Source of the DNA: Gaiellales bacterium
GTDB lineage: Bacteria; Actinomycetota; Thermoleophilia; Gaiellales; JAICJC01
Reading direction: 5' to 3'
Assembly (NCBI GenBank): GCA_036403155.1
Contig: DASWRM010000015.1
Location: 1-45,682, forward strand
Length of the DNA stretch: 45,682 nt
Under the pieces are notes generated by a model. The model was not told where the DNA came from. It did no database searches and saw only the letters and a list, made by a program, of their open reading frames with translations. How positions within the stretch are numbered: position 1 is the stretch's first letter; each line of letters starts with the position of its first letter. The position numbers were made by a program, and so were the translations under genes. Below, in pieces: positions 38,850-45,682 of the stretch.

Positions 38850-40232
38850 CTACGCCGAGCGCCGCGTGCGCGCCCGCACCGGTCGCACACCGAAGCTGAG
38901 CGGCGAGGACGCCACGTGCGGCGTACCGCGCGAGCCGTCCTCTCCGTCCGGCGGGTCGAGCACCCGGCTGCCGGCCAGACGGTCGCCGTAGCCGCTGAGC
39001 CACGCGGCGACCGGCGGCCGCAGCCGGTATGCCGGCAGCTCGCCGGCCGGGACTCCCGCCGCGGCGAGCCGGTAGCTGGCGGACATCGAGGATTCGCGCC
39101 TGTCGAGATGCTCGTCCAGCCAGTGCACGCCGACCGGATCGATGTTGCCCTCGCACCGCGCGAGCAGCGAGTCCCAGTCGCACGAGTCCACGAACGGGAA
39201 CCAGCAGTACGCCTCCATCGGCACGCCGGCGTCCCGCGCTCGTTCGCATTCGGCGAGGGTGTACCGCAGCCAGGTAGCGCGGTCGGAGGCGTACCCGCGG
39301 ATGTTGGTCTCTGACAGCATCACCGGGAGCCGGTACCGCTCCCAGTACTCCGTCGCGAGCGACGCCAAACCGCGCGGTCGAGGTGACGGCGCGACTCCGC
39401 CGTTGGCGTCGTAGAACCATTCCGAATGGGCGTAGTAATCGAGCCCGAGCACGTCCACGCGGCCCGGGGGCAGCGTCAGGAGTTCGTCGCCCGCCGCGTC
39501 GACGAGCTGCTCCACGAACGGGCGGCCGGCCGCCTCGCACCGCCCCAGCATGAGGTCGAGCACGACGAACCGGCGGTCATTGCAGAGCGCGGCGTGCCGC
39601 ACGGCGCCGTCGTCGGCCGGGTCGGCCGAGTGGTGTTCGCAGGTGTCCACCCAGACGTGTCTCGCCTCGGGGAGCAGATCCGCATAGAGGCGGCTCGCCT
39701 CCGCCACGGTCGGCAGGACGTTGCGCAGCAGCCGTGCCAGTCCCTCCACGCCGCGGCCGTACGGCGGCCATGCACCCTCGCCGCCGCAGAGGAAGAGCGT
39801 GGCGAACGGCTCGTTGAACAGCGTGTATTCCCGCACCCATGGGTACCGCGTGGCGAAGCGCTCGGCGTAGCGGAGGTAGGCCGATGCGAACCGGCGGTCG
39901 GCGAAGCCTGCGTGCAGCCAGCGGGGGTAGCTGGTGTGGTGGACGAGGTCGACGATCGGCCGCAGGCCTTGCTCGGCCATGTGCTCCATGACGGCGTCCG
40001 TCTGCGCCCAGTCGTAGCGCCCGGGCGCACGCTCGATCCTGTGCCAGCGGATCGGATAGCGCAGGCGCGTCACTCCCGCCTGACGCATCAGGGCCAGATC
40101 CTCGCGCCAGCGCTCGTCGTGCCCGGTCGTCTCGGTCACGTCCACGTCGTGCGCCGGCATGTACGTGCTCTCGAACCCGCCGATCATCTCGATCGGTCGT
40201 CGTGCCGGCCGGGCCGGGGTCCGCTCGCTCAT
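38850..40232 (-). CDS. GH1-like glycoside hydrolase
   Basis: 460 residues. The N-terminus GGFESTYM and the RWREDLALMRQAGVTRLRYP block are the first strands of a TIM barrel of the GH1/clan GH-A type. The acid/base Glu is E141 in YTLFNEP and the nucleophile is E308 in VMLSETN (the usual motif is TENG). RPIVDLVHHTSYPRWL and GLDYYAHSEW are the sugar-contacting loops. Both catalytic Glu residues are present, so activity is expected. The C-terminal 60 residues beyond the barrel are low in conservation signals. The start at 40232 overlaps the GT-UGM stop by four bases, so it probably acts on the same glycan as its neighbours. Confidence 0.82.
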   Translation of the reverse strand: MSERTPARPARRPIEMIGGFESTYMPAHDVDVTETTGHDERWREDLALMRQAGVTRLRYPIRWHRIERAPGRYDWAQTDAVMEHMAEQGLRPIVDLVHHTSYPRWLHAGFADRRFASAYLRYAERFATRYPWVREYTLFNEPFATLFLCGGEGAWPPYGRGVEGLARLLRNVLPTVAEASRLYADLLPEARHVWVDTCEHHSADPADDGAVRHAALCNDRRFVVLDLMLGRCEAAGRPFVEQLVDAAGDELLTLPPGRVDVLGLDYYAHSEWFYDANGGVAPSPRPRGLASLATEYWERYRLPVMLSETNIRGYASDRATWLRYTLAECERARDAGVPMEAYCWFPFVDSCDWDSLLARCEGNIDPVGVHWLDEHLDRRESSMSASYRLAAAGVPAGELPAYRLRPPVAAWLSGYGDRLAGSRVLDPPDGEDGSRGTPHVASSPLSFGVRPVRARTRRSA

Positions 40233-42568
40233 GCTCGCTCCCTACGCCCGCCCGACCCTGCGCCCGGAGCGGGCGTCGTGCGGGTGACCCGGCTGCGCGC
40301 CGGAGTGGCGGACGGTTCGGCGGTGTGGCGGGCGGCCACCTTCAGCGCCTGGGCCACGACCTGGTCCATGTTGTAGTACCGGTATGTCCCGAGCCGGCCC
40401 AGGAACGTCACCCCGGGCGTCTCCTCGGCGAGCTCCTGGTACCTGCGGTAGAGCTCGCGGTTCTCAGGCCTGGGCACCGGGTAGTACGGGTCGCCGCCGT
40501 CGCGCGGGAACTCGTACACGACGGTGGTCTTCGCGTGCTCCTGGCCGGTCAGGTACCGGAACTCGGTGATCCGCGTGTACGGGTGGTCGTTCGGGTAGTT
40601 GACGACCGGTGCAGGCTGAAACTGCGGCGTGTCATGCGTCTCGAACCGGAACTCGATCGAGCGGTATGGCAGAGGCCCGTAGCGGAAGTCGAAGAACTCG
40701 TCGACCGGGCCCGAGAAGAACACGTGGTCGGTGGGCATCAGCATCACCTCCCGGTAGTCCGTGTTCAGCATGACCTTGATGTCGGGGTGGTCGAGCATGT
40801 TCTCGAACATGCGCGTGTAGCCGTGCAGCGGCATCGCCTGGTGCGTATCCGTGAAGTAGCGGTCGTCGTGGTCGAAGCGCGTCGGCACGCGGGCGGTCAC
40901 GCTCGCATCGAGCTGGGACGGGTCGAGCCCCCACTGCTTGCGGGTGTACCCCCGGAAGAAGAGCTCGTACAGCTCACGGCCTACGGTGCCGACGACGACG
41001 TCCTCGGCCGTGCGCGGACGGCCGACGTCCTCGGCCCGCTCGGCGAGGAACTGGCGCAGACCCTCGGCGTCGAGGTCGAGGCCGTACAGCTTGTTGACCG
41101 TGTCCAGGTTGATGGGCATCGGGAGCAGCTGCGATCCGACGCTGGCGACCACTCGATGCTCGTATGCGCGCCATGCCGTGAAGCGCGACAGGAACGAGAA
41201 CACGTCGTCCGAGTTGGTGTGGAAGATGTGCGGCCCGTACTTGTGCACCAGCACGCCGGCATCGTCGTAGTGGTCGAAGGCGTTCCCCGCGATGTGCGGC
41301 CTGCGGTCGACGACGAGCGTCCGGTGCCCGGCCTCGGCAAGCTCGCGGGCCACCGTTGCGCCCGCGAACCCCGCGCCCACGACGATCGCGTCGAAGCGGC
41401 GGATCGGCTCTCTGCGGCCGCGGCCGCGCTGACGCTCACGTCCCGTGATCGCTCCGTGAACGAGATCGCGCATCCGGACGAACGTCTCGTCCCACGACGT
41501 TTCGGACAGCGCCTGCTCCACGCCGTCTGCCCACCCGTCCGCGGGGTCGCCCAGCGCCAGGTCGCACGCGGCCGCGAACTCGTCGTGCCCGGACGCGGCA
41601 TGGACGAGGCCGTTCGCGGCGTACGGCTCCACGACGTCGGCGATCGGCGTCGAGACGACCGGGCGGCCGCCGGCAAGATATTCGAGCGTCTTGGTGGGGC
41701 TGATGAAGCGCGTCGCGTCGTTCTGCGCAAAGGGCATCAGGGCGACGTCCCAGCCGGCGAGGTACGCGGGCAGCTGGCTGTAGGGCTTCGCTCCGAGGTA
41801 GTGGATGTTCGGGCGCTGCGGCAGCTGCTCGGTGTCGATCTTGACAACTGGCCCGACCATGACGATCTGCCAGTCGGGCCGTCGATCGGCCACCGCCGCG
41901 ATCAGCTCGTAGTCCAGCCGCTCGTCGATCACCCCGAAGAACCCGAGCCGCGGGTGCCCGATGGCGCGCTGATCGTCCGGCTCGGGGAGGTCTTCGCGGG
42001 CGCGGGTGAAGTGCGCGTGGTCGACGCTGCTGGGGAACGGGTGGACGCGGGGGTGATGCTCCCGCTTGGCGCGGTAGAGGCTGTGCCCGCCGGTGAACAC
42101 GAGGTCGGCCCGGTCGAGGAGCTGCCGTTCGCGTTCGAGCAGCTCCGGCGGCGCCTGGTCAAACAGTGAGAGCTCGTCCATGCAGTCGTACACGGTTGCC
42201 ACCGGAGACAATCCGTCCGTCACCGGAAGCGCCATGGGCGTGTACATCCAAAGCAGGAACCGCTCGATTCCGCGGTCGTCCAACATCTGTGTGAGCAGCT
42301 CGCGCTGTATCCGCTCGGACTCCTCTCGGGTCGCCGACGCGGGGACGAACGGCACGGCGACGCTGACGCGGTTCTCTCGAGACGTCAGCTGCATCCGCGG
42401 AGGGCCGTCGTGATCGACCGGCTCCTCGACGAACAGCACGCGGTGTGTGCGGCCCCAGCGTGCCATCAGGTGCTGCGGGCGCTGGTAGGCGAAGTCCCAG
42501 CGAAGATGCGAGAGACAGACGACGTCGAACCGGCCGGCCGCCTCCTGGAATGTGAAGGTCGTAGGCAA
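40229..42568 (-). CDS. glycosyltransferase fused to UDP-galactopyranose mutase
   Basis: 779 residues from TTG 42568, with AAGGGGAG upstream. Residues 1-380 are a GT4/TuaH-like glycosyltransferase: VVCLSHLRWDFAYQRPQHLM at the start, GHPRLGFFGVIDERLDYEL, then FISPTKTLEYLAGGRPVV, the UDP-sugar-binding E-x-x-A-x-G-x-P-V-V element. Residues from about 388 are UDP-galactopyranose mutase (Glf): FAD motif IVVGAGFAGATVARELAEAG, YGPHIFHTN, NLDTVNKLYG, FFRGYTRKQWG and PMPIN. Mutase makes UDP-galactofuranose, so the fusion could deliver it straight to the transferase half. The linker is Arg-rich (GRERQRGRGRREP). There is no signal peptide. Confidence 0.88.
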   Translation of the reverse strand: MPTTFTFQEAAGRFDVVCLSHLRWDFAYQRPQHLMARWGRTHRVLFVEEPVDHDGPPRMQLTSRENRVSVAVPFVPASATREESERIQRELLTQMLDDRGIERFLLWMYTPMALPVTDGLSPVATVYDCMDELSLFDQAPPELLERERQLLDRADLVFTGGHSLYRAKREHHPRVHPFPSSVDHAHFTRAREDLPEPDDQRAIGHPRLGFFGVIDERLDYELIAAVADRRPDWQIVMVGPVVKIDTEQLPQRPNIHYLGAKPYSQLPAYLAGWDVALMPFAQNDATRFISPTKTLEYLAGGRPVVSTPIADVVEPYAANGLVHAASGHDEFAAACDLALGDPADGWADGVEQALSETSWDETFVRMRDLVHGAITGRERQRGRGRREPIRRFDAIVVGAGFAGATVARELAEAGHRTLVVDRRPHIAGNAFDHYDDAGVLVHKYGPHIFHTNSDDVFSFLSRFTAWRAYEHRVVASVGSQLLPMPINLDTVNKLYGLDLDAEGLRQFLAERAEDVGRPRTAEDVVVGTVGRELYELFFRGYTRKQWGLDPSQLDASVTARVPTRFDHDDRYFTDTHQAMPLHGYTRMFENMLDHPDIKVMLNTDYREVMLMPTDHVFFSGPVDEFFDFRYGPLPYRSIEFRFETHDTPQFQPAPVVNYPNDHPYTRITEFRYLTGQEHAKTTVVYEFPRDGGDPYYPVPRPENRELYRRYQELAEETPGVTFLGRLGTYRYYNMDQVVAQALKVAARHTAEPSATPARSRVTRTTPAPGAGSGGRRERA

Positions 42569-42702
42569 ATGCGCTCCCCTTGTATGCAGCGGGGAGACGC
42601 CTCCTGGTCAGCCTGCCCCGGTTGGTGCGGCTGTCATCTCAACCCCCCACAGCGGTTCCCATGCAGTGGCGCGTGGAAACGCGCTCCAACGAGGCCGCGT
42701 CG

Positions 42703-42948
42703 CTAGTCGCGGCCGGGGTGGTTCACGGCGCCGCAGGCGACGCAGCGGTAGAGCGGTGCGGCCGTCGCGTCCTCGGCATCGACGTGGTCGAGCAGCGTGC
42801 GGCCGCAGGATCCGCAATCGAACGACAGACCGCCGTTTCGCCGCATGAGCACCGGGCCGGCCCCGACGTGGATCGGGTTCGACGCCCCGGGCGCGACAAC
42901 GCGCATGGACACGTGGGGGCAGTCCGAGATGTCGGCTTGACCGTTCAT
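42703..42948 (-). CDS. small zinc-ribbon protein
   Basis: 81 residues from ATG 42948, preceded by AAGGAACG. Two CxxC knuckles, CGSC (near residue 45) and CVAC (near residue 70), about 25 residues apart, indicate a zinc ribbon. The N-terminal part (DCPHVSMRVVAPGASNPIHV) contains an extra Cys and His. Function is unknown. It lies 69 bases after the GH43-like gene and 134 bases before the GT-UGM gene. Confidence 0.65.
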   Translation of the reverse strand: MNGQADISDCPHVSMRVVAPGASNPIHVGAGPVLMRRNGGLSFDCGSCGRTLLDHVDAEDATAAPLYRCVACGAVNHPGRD

Positions 42949-43017
42949 CGACGTTCCTTGCTGGACGGCGGCTGACTGCGCAATTCAGCGGCGGGCATAC
43001 CCCTGAGCCGGCGTCCG

Positions 43018-44532
43018 CTAACGCGCGAACAGCTGCACGTCGGTGACGACCGACCCGCTCTCGTGCGCCTCGATCGCAAGGCGGTCGACGGCCTCGGCGC
43101 GGAATGTCACAAGCTCGAACGTCGGGCTGTCGATCCGCCGCTCCTCCGTGCCGGCCCGGAGCGTCAGCCGCCCGCGGGCCGCGGCCACGATCTCGACCTC
43201 GCCGCCGCCGCCCCATGGCCATTCCAGCACGCAGCCCGCCGGGAGCACGTACCACTGCTCGTCGTCGACGTGCGACGTCGTCGTCTCGTGAAGGACGTCG
43301 CCGGCGATGGCGGAGCCGCCGAGTGGCGGGCCCACGTGCCGCAAGACGCCGCCCACGCGAAGAGCGAACAGTCCCCGGCTGTGCCGTATCTCGAGCTGGT
43401 GGATGACGTCCGGCGGATCGAGGGCGAAGCGCACGCCGTGCACCGCGACCTCGGCGCCGTGCACCCACGCCTCGGTCTTTGCATGCGGGACGTCCGGGTC
43501 GTGCACCGGTTGCGGCGGGTGGGGCTGCGGCGCGGCCGTCGGCCCGCTGATCAGCGGGCGGTCGCCGCGCCAGTGGAAGCGGTCGAGGTGCACTTTCCGT
43601 CCCGCCGCGACGTCGCCGAGGTATCCGTGATACACCGCGTAGGCGGTCGCCGTGTCGGGGCCGAGCACCAGGCTGTGGTGCCCGACCCCGGTGATCCTCC
43701 CGCTGCTGGTGAGGATCGGGTTGTCGGGGATCTTCAGCCACGGGCCGCGAAGGTCATCGGCGTACGAGACGCCCACGGCGTAGGACAGGTTCTCGAAGTG
43801 CCCGCCCGAGTACATCTGGTAGTAGCGCCCGCGGCGTTTGACGACCCAGGCCCCCTCGTTCCATGCCCAGTTGCCGTCCGGCGCGTATTCCCAGGCCTGG
43901 CTGGGATAGGCGACGATCGTCGGCTCGCCTGCCAGCCGGTCGTGGCCGAACAGCCGGTCGACGACGTTCCCCGTGCCTCCGCGGCCCTCGCGGAACCAGG
44001 CATCGTTGATGCGCCGGTTGTAGAACATCCACAGCGTCCCGTCGTCGTCGCGAAACGGGTGACCGTCGATCGACCAGTCCTCCTTGACGAGCGGCTCGGG
44101 GTCCCAGACGAACGGGCCGAGCGGGTCATGGGACCGGGCGACTCCGAGCTGCCGCATGCGGTGCCCGGCGGGAACCCCGCTTGCCCGCTCACGTGCCGCC
44201 GCCACGTACATGTAGAACGTGCCTTTGTCGTAGAGCACCTCGGGCGCCCACACGTCCGTGTGCGGCCATCCGGTCGCGGAGGGCTCGAGCGCGACTCCGC
44301 GGTGGTCCCATGTGACCAGATCGCGCGACGCGTACACCGTGATCCCCTTGCGCCCGGCCGTCTCGCCGCTGTGGTAGAGGTAGAACGTGTCGAGGTACTT
44401 GACGACCATGGGGTCGCCGTGGTCGACACGGTCGCCACCGCCGATGACGGGGTTCTGGAAGAGCCGCGCCGTCAGCAGCGGCCGGCCCCGTCGGCCGGCG
44501 TCATCCGGCGCCAGCTGAGCTCTCCGTCGCAC
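43018..44532 (-). CDS. GH43-like five-bladed beta-propeller glycosidase
   Basis: 504 residues from GTG 44532. Propeller signatures are HGDPMVVKYLDTFYLYHSG, with the likely catalytic Asp in GDP, DVWAPEVLYDKGTFYMYVAA, SIDGHPFRDDDGTLWMFYN (pKa-modulating Asp), and NEGAWVVKRRGRYYQMYSGG, with Glu in NEG as candidate acid. The C-terminal 170 residues form a beta-sandwich accessory domain. GH43 and relatives cleave arabinose- and xylose- or galactose-containing glycans. The start overlaps galK by 61 bases; it is the only standard codon that keeps the first propeller blade. Galactokinase next door suggests it releases galactose-type sugars. Confidence 0.82.
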   Translation of the reverse strand: MRRRAQLAPDDAGRRGRPLLTARLFQNPVIGGGDRVDHGDPMVVKYLDTFYLYHSGETAGRKGITVYASRDLVTWDHRGVALEPSATGWPHTDVWAPEVLYDKGTFYMYVAAARERASGVPAGHRMRQLGVARSHDPLGPFVWDPEPLVKEDWSIDGHPFRDDDGTLWMFYNRRINDAWFREGRGGTGNVVDRLFGHDRLAGEPTIVAYPSQAWEYAPDGNWAWNEGAWVVKRRGRYYQMYSGGHFENLSYAVGVSYADDLRGPWLKIPDNPILTSSGRITGVGHHSLVLGPDTATAYAVYHGYLGDVAAGRKVHLDRFHWRGDRPLISGPTAAPQPHPPQPVHDPDVPHAKTEAWVHGAEVAVHGVRFALDPPDVIHQLEIRHSRGLFALRVGGVLRHVGPPLGGSAIAGDVLHETTTSHVDDEQWYVLPAGCVLEWPWGGGGEVEIVAAARGRLTLRAGTEERRIDSPTFELVTFRAEAVDRLAIEAHESGSVVTDVQLFAR

Positions 44533-45545
44533 CCGGCCTCGTCGCGAAACCGGTCGACGACACGCTCGGCCACCTGCCGGTGGACGTCAGCGCGCACGAG
44601 GGCGACCAGCGAGCCGCCGAATCCGCCGCCGGTCATGCGGGCAGCCAGCGCGCCGCTCTCGTAGCACAGGTCGACCAGACGGTCGAGCCGCGGCGTCGTG
44701 ACCTCGAAGTCGGTGCGGAGGGACTGGTGGCTCGCATGGAAGATCGCTCCGAGATCGTCATACCGGCCGCGCCGGAGCGCGTCAACCGTTGCGCGGACCC
44801 GTTCGTTCTCCGACCGCACGTGACGGAGCCGGCGGTGGCTGACCTCGCCGTCGTCTCCGGCGAGGCCGCGTTCGACCTCCCTCCTGCGGTCGGCATATCC
44901 GGATGCCGCAAGCTCGCGACGCTCGCCCGAGTCGATCACCACGACGGCGAGCTCCTCCGGGATCCCGACGTACTCGTGCTCGAGCGTGCCGCAGTCGAGC
45001 ATGAGTGCGTGGCCGGCACGGCCCAGCACGATTGCGGCCTGGTCCATGATGCCGCACGGGACGCCGACGGCGCGCATCTCGGCGCGCTGGCACAGCGCCG
45101 CCAGCTCGAGGCCGCCGAGCGGGAACCGTGCCACGTCGCACAGGGCCACGGCCAGGCAGACCTCCAGGCCGGCGGAGGAGGAGAGCCCTGCCCCGTCCGG
45201 CAGATCCGAGGTGAGCGCGCCGGCGAGGCCGATCGCCGGCCTGCCGGCGTCCGCGAGCTCCCGGGCGACGGCGGCCGCGTAGGCACCCCAGCCGTCGGCC
45301 GTGCCGGTGCCGTCGGCGTTCAGCTCGACCACGCCGGAGGCCCGATCGGACTCCAGCCGCAGCTCGGCCGACGGCGACGCCGTCAGGCAGATGTGGCGGT
45401 CGACGGCACACGGCAGCACGAGCCCGCCGGCGTAGTCGGTGTGGTCGCCGATCAGGTTCACCCGGCCGGGGGCCCGGTAGCGCCGCCGCCTGCCCGGCGC
45501 TGGACCCCACTCGGCGTGAACGCCGGCCGGTGTCACGAAAGGCAT
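44472..45545 (-). CDS. galK: galactokinase
   Basis: 357 residues from ATG 45545. GHMP-kinase motifs are all present: RAPGRVNLIGDHTDYAGG (24-41), the galactokinase signature, with Asp in place of the usual Glu before HTDY; GAGLSSSAGLEV, the phosphate loop; and ARMTGGGFGGSLVALV near the C-terminus. The enzyme phosphorylates galactose at C1 with ATP, entering the Leloir pathway. Upstream frame residues 45546-45653 lack homology signs, so the start follows the signature spacing; the Shine-Dalgarno is weak (GGGG). It heads the minus-strand galactose block. No galT or galE is seen inside the window. Confidence 0.92.
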   Translation of the reverse strand: MPFVTPAGVHAEWGPAPGRRRRYRAPGRVNLIGDHTDYAGGLVLPCAVDRHICLTASPSAELRLESDRASGVVELNADGTGTADGWGAYAAAVARELADAGRPAIGLAGALTSDLPDGAGLSSSAGLEVCLAVALCDVARFPLGGLELAALCQRAEMRAVGVPCGIMDQAAIVLGRAGHALMLDCGTLEHEYVGIPEELAVVVIDSGERRELAASGYADRRREVERGLAGDDGEVSHRRLRHVRSENERVRATVDALRRGRYDDLGAIFHASHQSLRTDFEVTTPRLDRLVDLCYESGALAARMTGGGFGGSLVALVRADVHRQVAERVVDRFRDEAGCDGELSWRRMTPADGAGRC

Positions 45546-45603
45546 GACGCAGGCGCCCCAACTCTTGGAGACCAAGTCGTTCGCGGCGGGTGTTGCACGG
45601 CTG

Positions 45604-45682
45604 TCAGACGCGCGTGACGGCGGCCGGGATGGTTGGGCTGATCGCCGCCCCACCCCAACCCCCGGTGACCAAGTCGATCGGG
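45604..45682 (-). CDS. possible end of an upstream gene (partial)
   Basis: On the minus strand an open frame enters from outside the window and ends at TGA 45606-45604, 58 bases before galK. Its 25 residues include DLVTGGWGGAAISPTIPAA. Gene spacing on this strand makes a real C-terminus plausible, but the piece is too short to identify. Confidence 0.3.
   Translation of the reverse strand, partial: PIDLVTGGWGGAAISPTIPAAVTRV

Noticed and set aside
37864-39540. 558-codon minus-strand open frame across the reductase, the small acidic gene and part of the GH1-like gene
   Set aside because: It runs across three better-supported genes on both strands and has no recognisable domain.
45570-45676. 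Direct repeat GACCAAGTCG at 45570-45579 and 45667-45676
   Set aside because: Only 10 bases, two copies 97 bases apart, no flanking element. It may be chance or coding similarity.
1-45682. tRNA, rRNA, CRISPR arrays, transposases, integrase or attachment sites
   Set aside because: Nothing of these kinds was seen on reading the intergenic regions and proteins. A tRNA or covariance-model scan was not possible here.

Overview
The window is about 45.7 kb of high-GC, gene-dense bacterial chromosome. Nearly every coding frame has strong G/C bias at third positions. GTG and TTG starts are common, genes often overlap by 4 bases (ATGA/GTGA/TTGA), and at least one start looks leaderless. Together with the families present (DUF4389, ANTAR, SnoaL, MMPL, CarH-type MerR), this points to an actinobacterium. 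A deep-branching soil or freshwater lineage such as Thermoleophilia would fit, but that is an inference. I see no rRNA, tRNA, insertion sequence, prophage or CRISPR.

Layout. (1) 1-7.3 kb, all + strand: membrane and stress functions. These are the end of a DUF4389 protein, an SRPBCC protein, an unknown protein, a VIT/CCC1 transporter, an MgtA-type Mg2+ ATPase, a small monooxygenase-fold protein, a solo ANTAR-like protein, a zinc-ribbon protein and an AlaDH/PNT-family oxidoreductase. (2) 7.6-10.3 kb: an MFS exporter, an ASCH protein and an unknown membrane protein. (3) 10.5-21.7 kb: a catabolic island. A SnoaL/GcvT-fold demethylase-like pair converges on a seven-gene minus-strand operon. The operon encodes a PotD-B-C-A importer, a CocE/NonD alpha/beta hydrolase, a BesD/HalB-family Fe(II)/2OG oxygenase and an IPNS-type oxygenase. 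A second CocE/NonD hydrolase is divergent from it. (4) 21.8-26.2 kb: a K+ channel-like RCK protein with an odd filter, an MMPL transporter and a second DUF4389 protein.

(5) 26.2-28.5 kb: two very small genes, then a CarH/LitR-type B12 photoreceptor repressor. It is divergent from a secreted protein, across a promoter region holding three TnnACA boxes exactly 11 bp apart. This looks like an intact light/B12 switch. (6) 28.5-33.7 kb: a TetR-SRPBCC-cNMP-domain operon with two 17-bp TetR-type palindromes in its promoter. It is divergent from a two-gene split phosphotransferase of the PEP-synthase/rifampicin-phosphotransferase type, in which the ATP-grasp subunit carries a C-terminal cyclic-nucleotide-binding domain. 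(7) 33.7-38.8 kb: a Rieske oxygenase, a secreted gamma-glutamyltransferase, an unknown protein, a dihydrofolate-reductase-fold protein and a small acidic protein. (8) 38.8-45.7 kb, minus strand: a galactose-centred block with galactokinase, a GH43-like protein, a zinc ribbon, a glycosyltransferase/UDP-galactopyranose mutase fusion and a GH1-like glycosidase.

The most unusual items are the split, cNMP-domain-bearing phosphotransferase with its neighbouring cNMP protein, the importer-hydrolase-double-oxygenase operon, the CarH switch, the GT-UGM fusion, the channel with a degenerate selectivity filter, and a 31-residue orphan peptide gene with a strong ribosome binding site.
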